From contig JAJEKB010000327.1 of NCBI GenBank assembly GCA_022393335.1, positions 35,037 to 99,036 on the forward strand: 64,000 nt of DNA, written 5' to 3'. The stretch comes from Macrotrachela quadricornifera (Eukaryota; Rotifera; Eurotatoria; Philodinida; Philodinidae). Of this stretch, positions 51,631 through 64,000 are shown in pieces (the stretch's first letter is position 1; the number at the start of each line of letters is the position of its first letter). The notes beneath the pieces are model-generated. The model made no database searches, was not told the origin of the DNA, and saw only the letters and a list, made by a program, of their open reading frames with translations. Position numbers and translations under genes: made by a program.

Positions 51631-54600
51631 ATGTTACCAACAGGTCAAATAGATAATTCACATGTGAGTTTAAAATAATAGACTATGCACGTATTTTTTT
51701 TTTTATATAGTATATGCATTTGCATGGATGATTGGATTATATAATACATTGTTACACATTATATATATGTATAGAAAAATGCTATTTTTTTTTTATTGTA
51801 ACCTTTCTAGAAACAATCATTCAAAGAAAATCGAAAAGGTGTGTTAATATATCGAAAGAAAGTATCGCCAGATATTGATGAAAGTGATGGTACTTGTACT
51901 TCATGTATGTGCATTTTATTTTAAAAATTTCGTAATAAATATATATAGAATAAGATTTATTTTTATATAAACTATTTCATTCCTAATATTTATCTATTAT
52001 TATAATATGTTTTTTAAAATAATTCATTGGTTTTCTTTATGAAATTATAAGATCATTTATCTAAATTATTCTATGACCTACTAAATAACTTAGAAATTAT
52101 AGAAAAAAAAAAAGAAAAGAAGAAAGGGAAAAGAAAAAGAAAAAGAAAGAAACACAAAAATACAATCGATTCGACAAAAACATGTCACATATCTTCAATA
52201 CTTGTAATAACCACATAACAAATAAAGAGTATGATAAATGATTTTGTCGTATCCTTAATAATAATATTTATCATCTTTTATTACAAATGACTACTAACTT
52301 ACGTTTACATGCATCTGCTGAAGATGTAAGCAAAGATTATTTAACACCATGTAAGTATAATCTTAATTGATAAATACTTAAATTTCGTTTATTAGTATTT
52401 TTGATTCTATAGTAAAAAGAAAAAGATTTCATTTAATATCACTCATCAGTTTTTCAACACATACATTCATTATCACCTAAGTAATAGTAAACAAAAAGCT
52501 AAACTATTCGATATAATAAACTTATTCTATTCAATAATTATAGTGATCAATTAAAATAAAGTCTGTTTAATATTAATTCTATCTATTTTCTTTCATTTGA
52601 ATTATTTATTAGTTAATGAATATATATATATATATTATATTTAGATCGTGTTCCATCTCCAATGTCATTAATAAATACACAAGAAATTGCATATGAAGAA
52701 ATTCAATATGATTTTTTAATTGATCTTCTTCAAGAACTTCAAGATGGTGTTATAAGAAAACCAGATCATTTTAATAATCTTCATTTTCTTCTTCTTTTAT
52801 TATATGATTCATATGGTTATCCACGTGATCGTTATCCATTATGGCGTTGGTATTATCGTATTAAAAAAAAACTTCTTACATCTAAACATATAACAATTGA
52901 TACAGATAATTCTCGTCAATATATTCAAACAGCACTTGAATATCTTATTGAAAAAAATTCATCAATAAATATATTAATTGAAGAAGGTGTTCAATTAGAA
53001 GAACAATATCTTCATTCACCAATACATGGTTTATTTAAATCTTATACACCATTACATACATATTTATATATGGAACAAATTGATAATCCAATAATAAATA
53101 ATAATTTAAAAATTTTTCAATTATTTCAAACATCATTTATAAATTTATATCAAAATGAATATTGTGATTTAATACATTTTTCAATTGCACATAAAAAAAG
53201 TGATTTATTAAAAAAAATTTTTGATAATAATACTAATTGGTTAGATTTATCAATGAATTTAACAACTAAACGTGGATGGTTACCATTACATTATGCATCT
53301 TATGTTGGTGATNNNNNNNNNNNNNNNNNNNNNNNNNNNNNNNNNNNNNNNNNNNNNNNNNNNNNNNNNNNNNNNNNNNNNNNNNNNNNNNNNNNNNNNN
53401 NNNNNNNNNNNNNNNNNNNNNNNNNNNNNNNNNNNNNNNNNNNNNNNNNNNNNNNNNNNNNNNNNNNNNNNNNNNNNNNNNNNNNNNNNNNNNNNNNNNN
53501 NNNNNNNNNNNNNNNNNNNNNNNNNNNNNNNNNNNNNNNNNNNNNNNNNNNNNNNNNNNNNNNNNNNNNNNNNNNNNNNNNNNNNNNNNNNNNNNNNNNN
53601 NNNNNNNNNNNNNNNNNNNNNNNNNNNNNNNNNNNNNNNNNNNNNNNNNNNNNNNNNNNNNNNNNNNNNNNNNNNNNNNNNNNNNNNNNNNNNNNNNNNN
53701 NNNNNNNNNNNNTTTTTTAACAGTTTTAGTTTTTCGAGATATATTTAATCAATATCCACGTTGGGATTTTCATTTATTACGTGAAAATATTGAAGAACAT
53801 TTTGTTGAATTAGAAAATGCACTTGGGTATCGACCAACAATACTTTATCCTGATGGTGATATAATATCATCACGTAAACGTAGTGATATAACATGGGAAG
53901 TTATTGTTAGATATCGTTTAAGTTCGGAAATAGGTCATACATTATATATGCAAGTTGATTATAATTTTTTTGAATCATGTGGTGATCCATTTGCTGATAC
54001 ATTAGTTAATATATATCAAACACCATTTTATATATCATGTATGACAGATTCAACAATAATGATGGATACAATATTTGAGTCATTTTTTAAACGTCGTCAT
54101 CTTCATTGTTGGGGTACAATTGCTCAAAAACATTTAGAACATTGTTTTGGTAAAAGAAAAAGAAATATTAAAATTAAATTAAATCATTTTTCTTTTTAGA
54201 TGGTGTTTTACAAATAAAAAATAATTGTACAACATTTTTATCATTATGTACAACATTAAGTCATTATTATCAATTAGATGGTGATCCATTTATAGAAGAA
54301 AATTCTGCAACAATACAACGAATATTTGTTCATGCATTTGCTTGTTGTGTACGTCGTAATGCTAAAATTGAACTTGATTATTTAATTAAAAATCATGCTT
54401 TAATTTATTATGATTCATGTCGAACAAAACCAAGTGATATTCGACATAATATATTAACTTATTGTGTTGTAAGAAATTTAGCAACTATATTTGATCAATT
54501 AATGACAAATATGAAAACAACTATGTATAAAACATATCAAAATTCAACAAATCCTGATTGGCAACCACATATTGCATGGAGAGAAATTATTCATATTATT

Positions 54601-54911
54601 ATTGATCCTGTTTTACAACAACAAAATGGTACAAATGAACAAAATGATTTTATTCAATTAGCTTCTTATGGTGATACAAATACAAATTTTACATCAGTTG
54701 GTAGTATACCAATGCTTCATGCAACTGGTGATGAATATATGCGATGTATTAATATAAGAAAAAATATTATATTAAAAGCCAAAAGAAAATTACCACGAGC
54801 ATTAAGTGATATTAAGAGAAACCGACCAATAACACGTCGAATAAATAGTCTTGATCGACAACAAATTAAAGATGCTAATAGTCATAGAGCACAAAGTGAA
54901 ATAAAACCTAC

Positions 54912-54946
<35 letters not shown>

Positions 54947-56018
54947 TTGGAATTCATTATAATAATTTAATCATAGGAGCAACAAATGAAAATTTACCAA
55001 AAAAATCAAGAAATATATTTAAAAATGTTAATAAATTACGTTGGGGTGGTAAACATGAACGACATAATTCAACTAAAACAATAACTCAACAACGTTATAC
55101 TAGTCAACATAGTAATTCACCCACACACGCATCTGGACTTGATGACCTGCCCTCACCCACTGACGTTGTCAGTCTCGTGAGTAATACTATATTTTAATCA
55201 TATACGTCATTTTATATATATAGATCTACTAACATCTATCTTTCTTTTTTTATATATTATTTATATTCTTAAAATAACAATAACAGTTTTCTTTTTTTAG
55301 TACTCTTTATAAATATATCTTATCATATAGGTTAATGTAACAGTTAGAATTTGAGGAGAAAAAAAATCTTAGTTTGACAATATATATTTAAATGATAGTT
55401 AATTATTTCTTTATAAATTAAATTCATATATAATCAATTAGATAAATTTGTAATAATCATTTTTTGAAGGATGAACGTATACTTGAGCATGTTTAAAAAC
55501 AAATAATGTAAGTTAAATAGCACAAAATAAAATAATAATGGTGATAGAAAAATAAAACTATATATAATAATCTTTATCAATGAAAAAAAAACGTATTTAA
55601 TAATGCTTTATACTAACTATAGTCTTTTTAACAGCCTGATGTTAATGATGTTGAATCGAATTCAGATGATGAAAATCCAGAATTAATTGAAGATGTTTGT
55701 CCAACAACACCTATATTAAATCGTCGAAAAAAACTTCCACGTCGTGAAACAATTGATGCAATACAAGGTCGACAATATACATCACGTCGAACACCACTCC
55801 AACATCTTCAAGCAATGTTTCGACCTATTCGTCAAAGAATTAAAACTCCTAGTGCTAGTGAACATGAACAAATTTCAATGGTTAATAAAAAACAAATATC
55901 AAAATTACGGCGAACATCAAGTACTGATGATAATAATCGATTAAGAAAAAATGAAAATTCAATTGAACGACGAAAACAACATATTCAACGACGATCGGAT
56001 ACAGTAGCTATTGTGTAG
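51631..56018 (+). CDS. Ankyrin-containing protein of unknown function, interrupted by an assembly gap
   Basis: Two alternative 5' ends join one body. Exons 51631-51663 plus 51811-51904, or the separate ATG exon 52287-52350, both end in phase 1 and splice to 52645. The body runs into an N-gap (53313-53712), then 53714-54149, 54200-55176 and 55635-56018. An ankyrin-like segment (TKRGWLPLHYASYVGD) stops at the gap, so repeat number is unknown. After it come well-ordered sequence without a domain I recognise (Trp, Cys and His rich around FFKRRHLHCWGTIAQ), a run of 11 Asn from an AAT repeat, and a basic, Ser-rich C-terminus. No TM helix is visible outside the gap. It lies 660 bp before, and in the same direction as, a TRPA-like channel gene that also has ankyrin repeats. 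Confidence 0.7.
53313..53712. other. Assembly gap of 400 Ns
   Basis: Exactly 400 ambiguous bases inside the ankyrin gene. The round number suggests a scaffolding or fill-in length. A T-rich stretch ending AACAG follows directly (53713-53723) and could be a splice acceptor, so an intron may end there. Confidence 0.95.
54912..54945. repeat. (AAT)n coding microsatellite
   Basis: Eleven consecutive AAT codons give poly-Asn in the ankyrin protein; likely length-variable. Confidence 0.85.
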
Positions 56019-56681
56019 TTTATCTCTTCCTGTTTTTTTTTGCTTTTTTCTTTTGTTAGATATGTATAATGAGATATCCTTTTTTTTTCAATAATAATAA
56101 TAAATAGAAATAAACCGAAAAATTCTAGAATTTTTCTTGACATCATTAAGAATAAAATAAAAAAAAAAACGATTGATAAGGATGATGACAGACACTAATG
56201 TCAAAGCGTATCACTGATATATAAATCTACAATATCTTTCAACAACTTACTTATTATTCCCTCTATTACGAAAAAGAAAAAGAATCTATTTATTTCATAT
56301 AAATTTCTCGTCATTTGCTAAAAAAAACTAATACAAGTATTTTAACATTGATCAATTTGCTAATATACAACTTCATATAATATATATAAAAGGTAAATTA
56401 TTAACGCTGTATGATATGATTGAGAGAGAGAGTCGATTTTGATAGTTCGTTTTAAAGGGTAATAACGATAAAAAAAAATCTGTAATTTATACAGAAGAAC
56501 GGAAAAAACAAGATGACTCTGCTCTTTTTTTCTCACTCATGCCATGCGTTATGTTCTCAAAATAAATGCATAAAAAATGAGAAAAGAATACGGAAGAATT
56601 TGGTAACTCAATACATATATGTTCGATTTCTTTGAATAGACCTATTAAATCATTTTAATCTTTTTTAAAAACAAAAAAAAA
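56019..56681. other. Short intergenic region, ankyrin gene to TRPA-like gene
   Basis: AT-rich, 660 bp, with AATAA-rich words soon after the upstream stop that could serve for polyadenylation, and the promoter of the next gene. No gene seen. Confidence 0.4.
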
Positions 56682-59600
56682 ATGATGACTGATCATCATC
56701 AACATTCCATAAGACGTAGTGTAAGTATTTATATAATTCCAATGAAAGACATTTGATCAATTAATAGCAACTAAATTCTTCCTTATAATTAAATTATAAT
56801 AAAATAAAATCTTTTTTTTTTTATTTATTTTATAAATATCAGATTGTGATGCCAACTCAAGTTTTTATCATTCCATCGAAATCACCAGGAGCACATAAAC
56901 CATTACAAGTATCATTTAGTGATAAACCATTACGAATATTATTTAACAAAAGTTCTCTAAGAACACAATCAGAACCAAATTCTCCATTTAATGATGAAAT
57001 AAAATATTCAAGTAATAATAAATTCTCAACAAGTAGAACACATACTTATATGCGTATAAATCCACCGGAACTTATACTTGATAGTTTATTTGATTGGGAT
57101 GAAGAGGATCGACATTTTGGTTATTATCGATTATCTAATTATTCTAAACGTTCAAAATATCGAGAATTACTTCCTCGTATTCAAGAAAATGAAACACAAT
57201 ATGGAGTTATATCTGCTGTTGCTTCACCTCCAATTATTGAACCACCTTCTAATTTATCAACATCAAATATAAATGATCATCCATTGACATCAAAACATGA
57301 AGGAAGTACAGATTCAAATGAACTTCAAGGACAAACTTTACTTCATTTAGCAGCTAAACTTGGACATGAAGAAATTATGAGATTATTAATTAATGAAACA
57401 TCACAAGCTAATTTATTATTAAATTCACGTGGTCAAACACCATTACATTGTGCTATTGAATCTGGTTCAACATCAACAGCAACATTATTAATGGAACAAG
57501 ATCCTTTATCATTAATATATAAAGATAATATTGGTTCAAGTGTATTTCATTATGCAACAGAAAAATGTAATGATATTGTTTTAAATAGAGCAATTTCATT
57601 ACTTAAACGACTTAGTTCAAGTGCAGCTCGCCTTACTGTAAGTTTATGTTAATATACCTAAGATGTTCATAAAGTTTTCGAACTGATTTAATTTAAAACC
57701 AATAATAAGCATTACTTTATTATTCTAGAGTACTCCTTAAACAGTAATAGCCAATGAAAAATTTTTAGCATCGTTCATTGATGAAATTTCTTCCTCTTCT
57801 AGAAGATTATGTTTCATTTAATATTTATGAATGAATAATGACAATTTACAATAATCGATTCTCTTTTGTTCACTATAGGTTTTGAATGAGTTCATTGTTG
57901 TAGAGATAATTATCATACATCAATAATTATCATACATCAATAATTATCTAGATATGAATAACAGAACTACTAAAAACTTTTAGAAGCCTGATACCCAAAG
58001 ACAATCGAATCGTACTTCAATAAACAGCGAATATTAGTTGCATTTGATATAATCAGCTATATCACTTAAAGCCAATTCAATAAAATATCATACCTTCGAA
58101 CTTAATGTCAACAACATATCAACCATGCGTAGGATGGTCATTAATAATTAGTTATTCGCTCTAAAAATAGCAAGTCTATTCAAACATCATAGCATGTGAC
58201 AAAGCTTTATCATTATATTCTGTCACTATATAATTATAGATACTGAGTGGCAACTTAACCTTCAATACATACAACTTTACTCAAACCTTTCATTTTCTAT
58301 TAGTATAGTAGGAATGATCTAAACCATATTTCTATCTGTAGAAAGAGAGAGAGACCTGTATAAACTATATGTGTACAAACAATAATACAAATATAGCAGT
58401 ACTTGTTATTGTTTTTAAATTAAACCAATTTGAAAATCTTTTACATATCCGATGTATTTATTTTTTTATATGTAATATTTTTCTTAGGCATTGCAACGAC
58501 TTATAGAAAAAAATAGTAATGGTAAAACACCATTTGTTATTGCAATTGAAAAAGGTTCATTAAAATGTGTTAAATATATTTTAACTAGTAAATGGTTATA
58601 TCGAAATATTGATATAGAAGATTTTATTAATGCTGATTCATTAAAAACAACAATTGATAAAGATCAAGTAGATATTGCATCATTTTTTGTATCAGATCCA
58701 CGACGTTTTGAAGCTATTATACAAATAAGAATTATTGCTAATGATCGTATTTATAATGTACTTGAATATTCAATTGCATTGAAAAAACCTGATTTTGTAC
58801 GAATATTTATTAGTGTAAAAATTCCTCCTGAAGAACGTGAACTTTATCGATCATATAAATTTTTTTTAAAACATTATAATCTTCCTTATTCAGGTTCAAA
58901 TTATGATCAAACACCGATACAACGAATGTTAACTATGGTATATAATGATAAATTTATTTAAATAATGTAGATATCTAAATATTACTCTTCTTTTACAAAT
59001 CTTAACTATTAGTTTTTGAATAATTTTTGATGATTTCGCACTGTTGAATTTAGTGTTTAAATAATCGACATGGAGAATGTCTATCTCTGTATGAGATTTA
59101 TTAGAACCATAGAAGTTTTTTATGATAGATCTCTAATTGATATATTTTCGTGAATTTTCATAGAGGTTTTGACTGAAATTACATCAAAAATTAGTCGGAA
59201 GACTCTTGTACTTGTATCAAAATCTTAATTTAAAGTTTTATTGTACTCTAGACAATAGCAGAAAGAACTAAAACGAGTACCCTTTAAACTACATTTTGAT
59301 GTAATTTGAACTTAGATCTCAATGCAAATCATCAAAACTTCTTCAAAAAACGATGATTAACATTTTAACAGAATTCCAACAACGATACGTAGTTAAAAAA
59401 AGATTCAGCTTAATTCGATATGACATATTAATGAGACAAGAATGATTTCACTATTTTTTTTTTCAGTACCTAGAATCTAAGAAATTTTAACGAAATAGTT
59501 GAATTTTCGATCAAATTTTATTTTATTTTATTTTAAATAGACAGAAATGGTACCATTAGTTCCATTATTACTTGAACAATTTATTAATGAAGATGGTATT

Positions 59601-61628
59601 GATTTATCGGTTGTGGATGATTGTTTACGAGCACGTCCATCAGCTAATCGATGTATATTTGGTCAATCAAAACGATTTGCATCATCAGATTGGCTTAAAC
59701 AACATCCATTATCATTAATTGCTGAAGCAAATCATGCACCAGTTTATGATCATGATGTTGTTAAAATATGTGTGGATTTAAAATTTCATTTATTTGCAAA
59801 TTTTTTATATTTTCTTACATTATGTGCACAAATTATATTTGTTTTTCTTTATACCGGTGTTGCTCTTGCTTCTCCAACACCACCACGTTCGTATTATGAT
59901 ACATCAAATTATACTTGTAAACAATTATGTCAAACATTAACATCAGATCCAATTGATCCTCTACCAGGAAATGGTTTACTTCGTAAGATTCTTATTTCAT
60001 TTATTAAAATAACAAAATTTATATGTATATATTTAGGATTTTTACGTTTTATGTTATTATTTTGTTCATGTATTGCATTATTAAAAGAATTTTTTCAATT
60101 ATTAAGTCAACGTGAAAAATATTTTCGGGATATATTTATAAATTTTCTTGAAATTCAGACATATATATGTGCTATATTATTTTCAATTGATCTTAATCAT
60201 TGTACACAACATACTGGTCTTCGATGTAAATGGCAATGGGAAAGTGGTGCATTAGGTATAGCTAGTGTATGGACATTATTATTATTTGTATGTATGAATT
60301 CATTAAAAATTGGTAAATATGGACTTTTATTTGTTAGTGTATTTTTAACATTTCTTAAATTTTGTCTTATTTATGTATTTATATGGATTGGATATATAAT
60401 TGCATTTCATATGTTATTTATACATAAAAAACCACAATTTACATATATATTTTATTCAATATCGAAAACATTAGCTATGCTTACAGGTGAATATGATTTT
60501 GATGATTTATTTTTTCCAAATGGAACAGTTTTACATGGTAGTAATGGAGCAATGATACTTTATTCAATATTTGTATTTACAATGAATATTGTTATTATGA
60601 ATATTATGGTAATTATTTAATATAATTTTTTTCTAATGTTAAGAAGAAATTAAAAAGAAAAAGATATTGATTTAGATAGATATTTAAAAATGTTGTCCTA
60701 GTCATTTATTGTCTTTCGATAGGGTATCTCAATTTTTAGTTTTTTAAAAATTAGCTTTTTGACTAAGACCTGTTTTACGTTAAATAGAATATTTTAAAAA
60801 TAATCGCTTGAGTTAATTAAATTCGATAATTATAAGAGATTTTTGGAGAAAGGTGAAATAAGTTCTGTTCTTATTTCATTATCAAAGTGATAAGATGTAA
60901 AAATTAACTTTTTTTTGAATATCATCCTAATTCCGTAATTTTCCGATGGAAACTAATAATTTACCAGTCAGTGAGTATGATAACCATTAGAATCTCTTGA
61001 AGATGTAACCATTTTTTGCTTACCTTGATATAGTCGATCAAATGAGATGTAAATGAGTTAAAAGAGAAATGAATACTTTCTTCTCTGATTAATGATATTT
61101 CTTTAGGTTGGTCTTGCTGTAGCTGATGTAAAAAGTTTTCGTTTAAATGCTAAACGTGAACATTTACGTGCACGTATTGAAACATGTCTTGGTTTACAAG
61201 CAAAATTTGGTCTTTTATGTGAAACATGTTCTCGAATAGTATTTGCTTTATCAAACCATGCATATTTTACAAGTTTTCATATGCGGAGTTTAAGAGAATA
61301 TTATTTATGGAAATTAGAATTATGTACAATACATGTTGATTTACCTAAATCAACTTATGATAATCGTACAGGATCAATTTATAATACAAAACATCATCAA
61401 ACAAGAGAATATGTTACATGTGAAGTTGGATATTATAGACATCATATTGAACGTGCAGGTGAACCATTATTACAAGAAAATGAAAATATACGTTTAATGC
61501 ATAAAACCGATGAATTACGAGATGTTTTTGAAAAAGCTAATGCACATATAGATCATGAATTAAGAAAATTAACTATTTCTCTTCAATCAGATTTTGATGA
61601 TATTAAAAGAAAATTAGTTGAAAGTTAA
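56682..61628 (+). CDS. TRPA-like cation channel with ankyrin repeats
   Basis: Predicted plasma-membrane, non-selective cation channel of sensory type. Exons 56682-56720, 56843-57637, 58488-58937, 59541-60608 and 61107-61628 encode 957 residues, and all four introns are phase 0. The N-terminal ankyrin repeats include GQTLLHLAAKLGHEEIMRLL, GQTPLHCAIESGSTST and GKTPFVIAIEKGSLKCVKYI. Six hydrophobic helices follow from about residue 510. The pore-loop candidate is SKTLAMLTGEYDFDDLF (about 737-753). S6 reads through NIVIMNIMVGLAVADVKSF, matching the MNLLIGLAVGDI-type end of TRPA S6. The tail has a heptad-like basic helix. It has far fewer ankyrin repeats than TRPA1, so it is closer in plan to insect painless and pyrexia; this assignment is by eye. 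Confidence 0.85.
57906..57948. repeat. 17-bp tandem repeat in a TRPA intron
   Basis: The unit ATAATTATCATACATCA occurs twice in tandem with a partial third copy (57906-57922, 57923-57939, 57940-57948), inside intron 57638-58487. Confidence 0.75.
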
Positions 61629-63216
61629 ATATTTATATTCAAACAGATTTTTATTCTAATAAGATATTATATGTACGTATTGTTTATCAAAAGAAAAAGA
61701 ATAATAAATGAATAATAATGTTAATTAATGATTTTATAAATAAGAAAATAAATGCTTTGTTATAATTTAGAAAAATTTAGATGATTAGATTTTATGAAGA
61801 TTACGTTTAAAGAAGATTTTTCATCAGTAGAAGAAGAAGAAAAGAATTAGTACAGATATTCATGAAAATTGGTAGAAGGACCAGTTTAACTTATAATTAA
61901 CATCTTTAATATAGCTTAGTTTTTTATTTGTGCGAAAGAGAAAATGTCAAAAAAATTCAATAGTTAGATGTTTTATAAATGAAGAAAGTCAATTTCAATA
62001 TTTATATGTCAAAATCAATTGAAATGCTCAACAACAACCAAAATCACCTGTAACTGATGCAATTCAAAAAATGCCTTAATAAATTTAATAAACAATATAA
62101 AAAATAGAACAATAAATGTTAAAGAATTATTATATGGTTTATCATTAATGGTCACAAAACAAAATATTTTTTAATATTTAACATTATACTACGTTAATTT
62201 ACTGATTTAATAGTTTTTTTTTATTATAATTAGTATTTATTATTAGTGTACCTATATTTTTCTTTATTGAATTACATAAAAGTTATCCTTTTACGATTGA
62301 GTATATGAATGTAAATGACCTTCAATATTTTTTCTTTCAGTCAAATCAACACATGCCAATCATTTCTTATTCGAATAAATAAATACATGGTAAAACCTTA
62401 ATAATTCAAAATTGACTTTTAGATTCATTAAAAGTATGAAGTGGTTTGACGGTACTTGAGACACTATAGAATAATCATTATATTATATTGAGTTTATTAA
62501 ATCCTTGATATTAAATATATCAAGATTAGAAGATTTTATTGATACGAAGATACAATAAATCTCGAATAGAATTTGATTTTGATTTTGAATCAAATCTATA
62601 TAAATAGTCACAATTTTGTAACTGTTACTGATTCACACGTTATTTATATTATTATTGTTCAGGGATAAACCCAAATTTAAATAGTAAGACATTTAAAATA
62701 TATTTTTGTATATACCACTATCAACATTAAATACAAAATCTAAAAATTTCAAAAACTGTTACATTTCTATTGTTAACTACAATGCATAAGAAAAAAAGAA
62801 ATCTTCATTCATCTTGTTTCGAAACACAATATTATTTATTTTTTAATATGATATGATGAGAATAAATATTAGTATCATTTTCTTACTTTTATGCCTTACA
62901 ATAGTAAATATATTAAAAATTTTACAAATAACTTTTCTATCAAATTACTACTATTATTAACGTATATTTCTATTGACAAGAAAATGACATTTTGTCTATA
63001 AAAAACACATCCTTGAAATTTATTTATTTTTATATATCGATTAATAACAAAAAAAACTTTTGTAAAAAAAAAAAAGAGAAGTTATAAAAACATAATACCA
63101 TTGCCTGATATTATAGAATTGTATAAAGCTGTAATTATAAAAAACAAACACACACATAGAAACACAGATCATTTTTCTATTTTTATTTACATAGTAATTT
63201 GTATATAATTATCTTC
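61629..63216. other. Convergent intergenic region at the right end
   Basis: AT-rich; 3' UTRs of the TRPA-like gene (plus) and of the last gene (minus). No open frame looks coding and no structured repeat beyond short A/T palindromes was seen. Confidence 0.4.
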
Positions 63217-64000
63217 TTAATAATAAGAAGGATTACCAGTATATCGTACTGGAGAACCAGATCCTGGTAATTTTGGATGTTGTCTTATTGCAAAGACATC
63301 ACTTGGATCAATAGTAGAAAAATGATCAAAACCTGTATAAAAATGTAATACACGTGGTTCTTCTCTTTGTTGAATTGTTCGTTCAGGTGGATTTAATCGA
63401 GTTGGTCGATAAATTCCACGTTGAATATAATCATTAACAGATTCACTAGTATAATTCATTGGATTTGTTCTTGGTTGATGCCAATGTGATGATTGATAAG
63501 GATATGATGATACTGGTGGTTGAGGATATCGTTGTTGTGGAGGTATTGATGTCATTGATGGAGATGTTAAAAGATCAGGATTTCGATATGGATTTGAAGT
63601 TTGTTGTTGTTGTTGTTGAATAGGTGGATTTCTATATTGATTATTTGTTACAGATGTATAAGGTGTTAACATTTGATGATTAGGATTCGTTATATAATCA
63701 CTATTAGAATTATTATTATTATTAGCTGTTCGTGTTGGAAAATATTGATGTGGATGAAGTACTTGTGGATGATCATAAGTTTTCATTCGTTTTTTTTTAT
63801 TATTTTGCCTAACAACAACATATGTCGATGGATTTAATATTCCTGGATAATTATTAATATCAACAAATGCTTCATTAATATTACCATCTCTATCATTTCT
63901 TTATACAAAAAAAAATCAAATTTCAAAAAATTAAATAAAATAAACATACTTGTCAGGTTTTTTTAAAAGTATATCATAAATTGTTAAAAGTAAAGCACCA
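63217..64000 (-). CDS. 3' end of an unrecognised gene with a Pro/Gln/Asn-rich tail (partial)
   Basis: Two minus-strand exons are visible: 64000-63950, continuing beyond the window, and 63898-63217 with the stop. The first encodes a short hydrophobic stretch (ALLLTIYDILLKKPDK), possibly the end of a membrane helix, and joins in phase 2 to NDRDGNINEAFVDINNYPG. The rest, about 200 residues, is low-complexity, rich in Pro, Gln, Asn and Tyr, with a more ordered end (HFYTGFDHFSTIDPSDVF) before YY-stop. No known domain is visible, so no function is proposed. It may be the cytoplasmic tail of a membrane protein. Confidence 0.6.

Overview
This window is nuclear DNA from a small-genome animal. It is strongly AT-rich. 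Nearly all genes are split by short introns, many of 50-80 nt, with GT/AG ends and T-rich acceptors. The gene families are metazoan: a PLEKHG5-like RhoGEF, Cdc42, UBR1/2, phytanoyl-CoA hydroxylase, Sidekick and a TRPA-type channel. Tiny introns, dense genes, many kinds of small DNA-transposon relic and a potato-inhibitor-I gene fit a rotifer, perhaps a bdelloid, but that is inference from style and not a proven identification.

Layout, left to right. 587-11511 (+): RhoGEF ending in a class I PDZ ligand carried by a micro-exon, with a piggyBac-type MITE in one intron. 13017-13470 (+): small secreted Ly6/uPAR protein. 14854-15107 (+): 66-residue potato inhibitor I protein. 15563-16524 (-): complete Cdc42. 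About 17170-20440 (-): decayed hAT transposase. 21421-21611: hAT MITE with a perfect 8-bp target duplication. 22743-32879 (+): 28-exon UBR1/2 ubiquitin ligase, intact except for one apparent missing base in exon 7. 33621-33778: isolated GC-rich coding-like island. 33983-35286 (-): PHYH. 36951-47669 (+): Sidekick with 6 Ig and 13 FN3 domains, one TM helix and a tail. 48699-49814 (+): quinone-oxidoreductase-like MDR enzyme. 50050-50165: palindromic mariner-like MITE. 51631-56018 (+): ankyrin-containing protein with two alternative starts and a 400-N assembly gap. 56682-61628 (+): TRPA-like channel. 63217 to the window end (-): 3' part of an unrecognised gene.

Gene models were built by hand from splice signals and reading phase. 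The Cdc42, UBR, PHYH, Sidekick, MDR, TRPA, Ly6 and inhibitor models all add up in frame, with UBR short by exactly one base. The genes are mostly unrelated neighbours on both strands, as expected of a eukaryotic chromosome. There is no operon-like pathway and I found no clearly new multi-gene system. The most notable signals are the intron-controlled PDZ tail of the RhoGEF, the UBR frameshift, the GC-rich island, the set of mobile-element relics, and the alternative first exons of the ankyrin gene.
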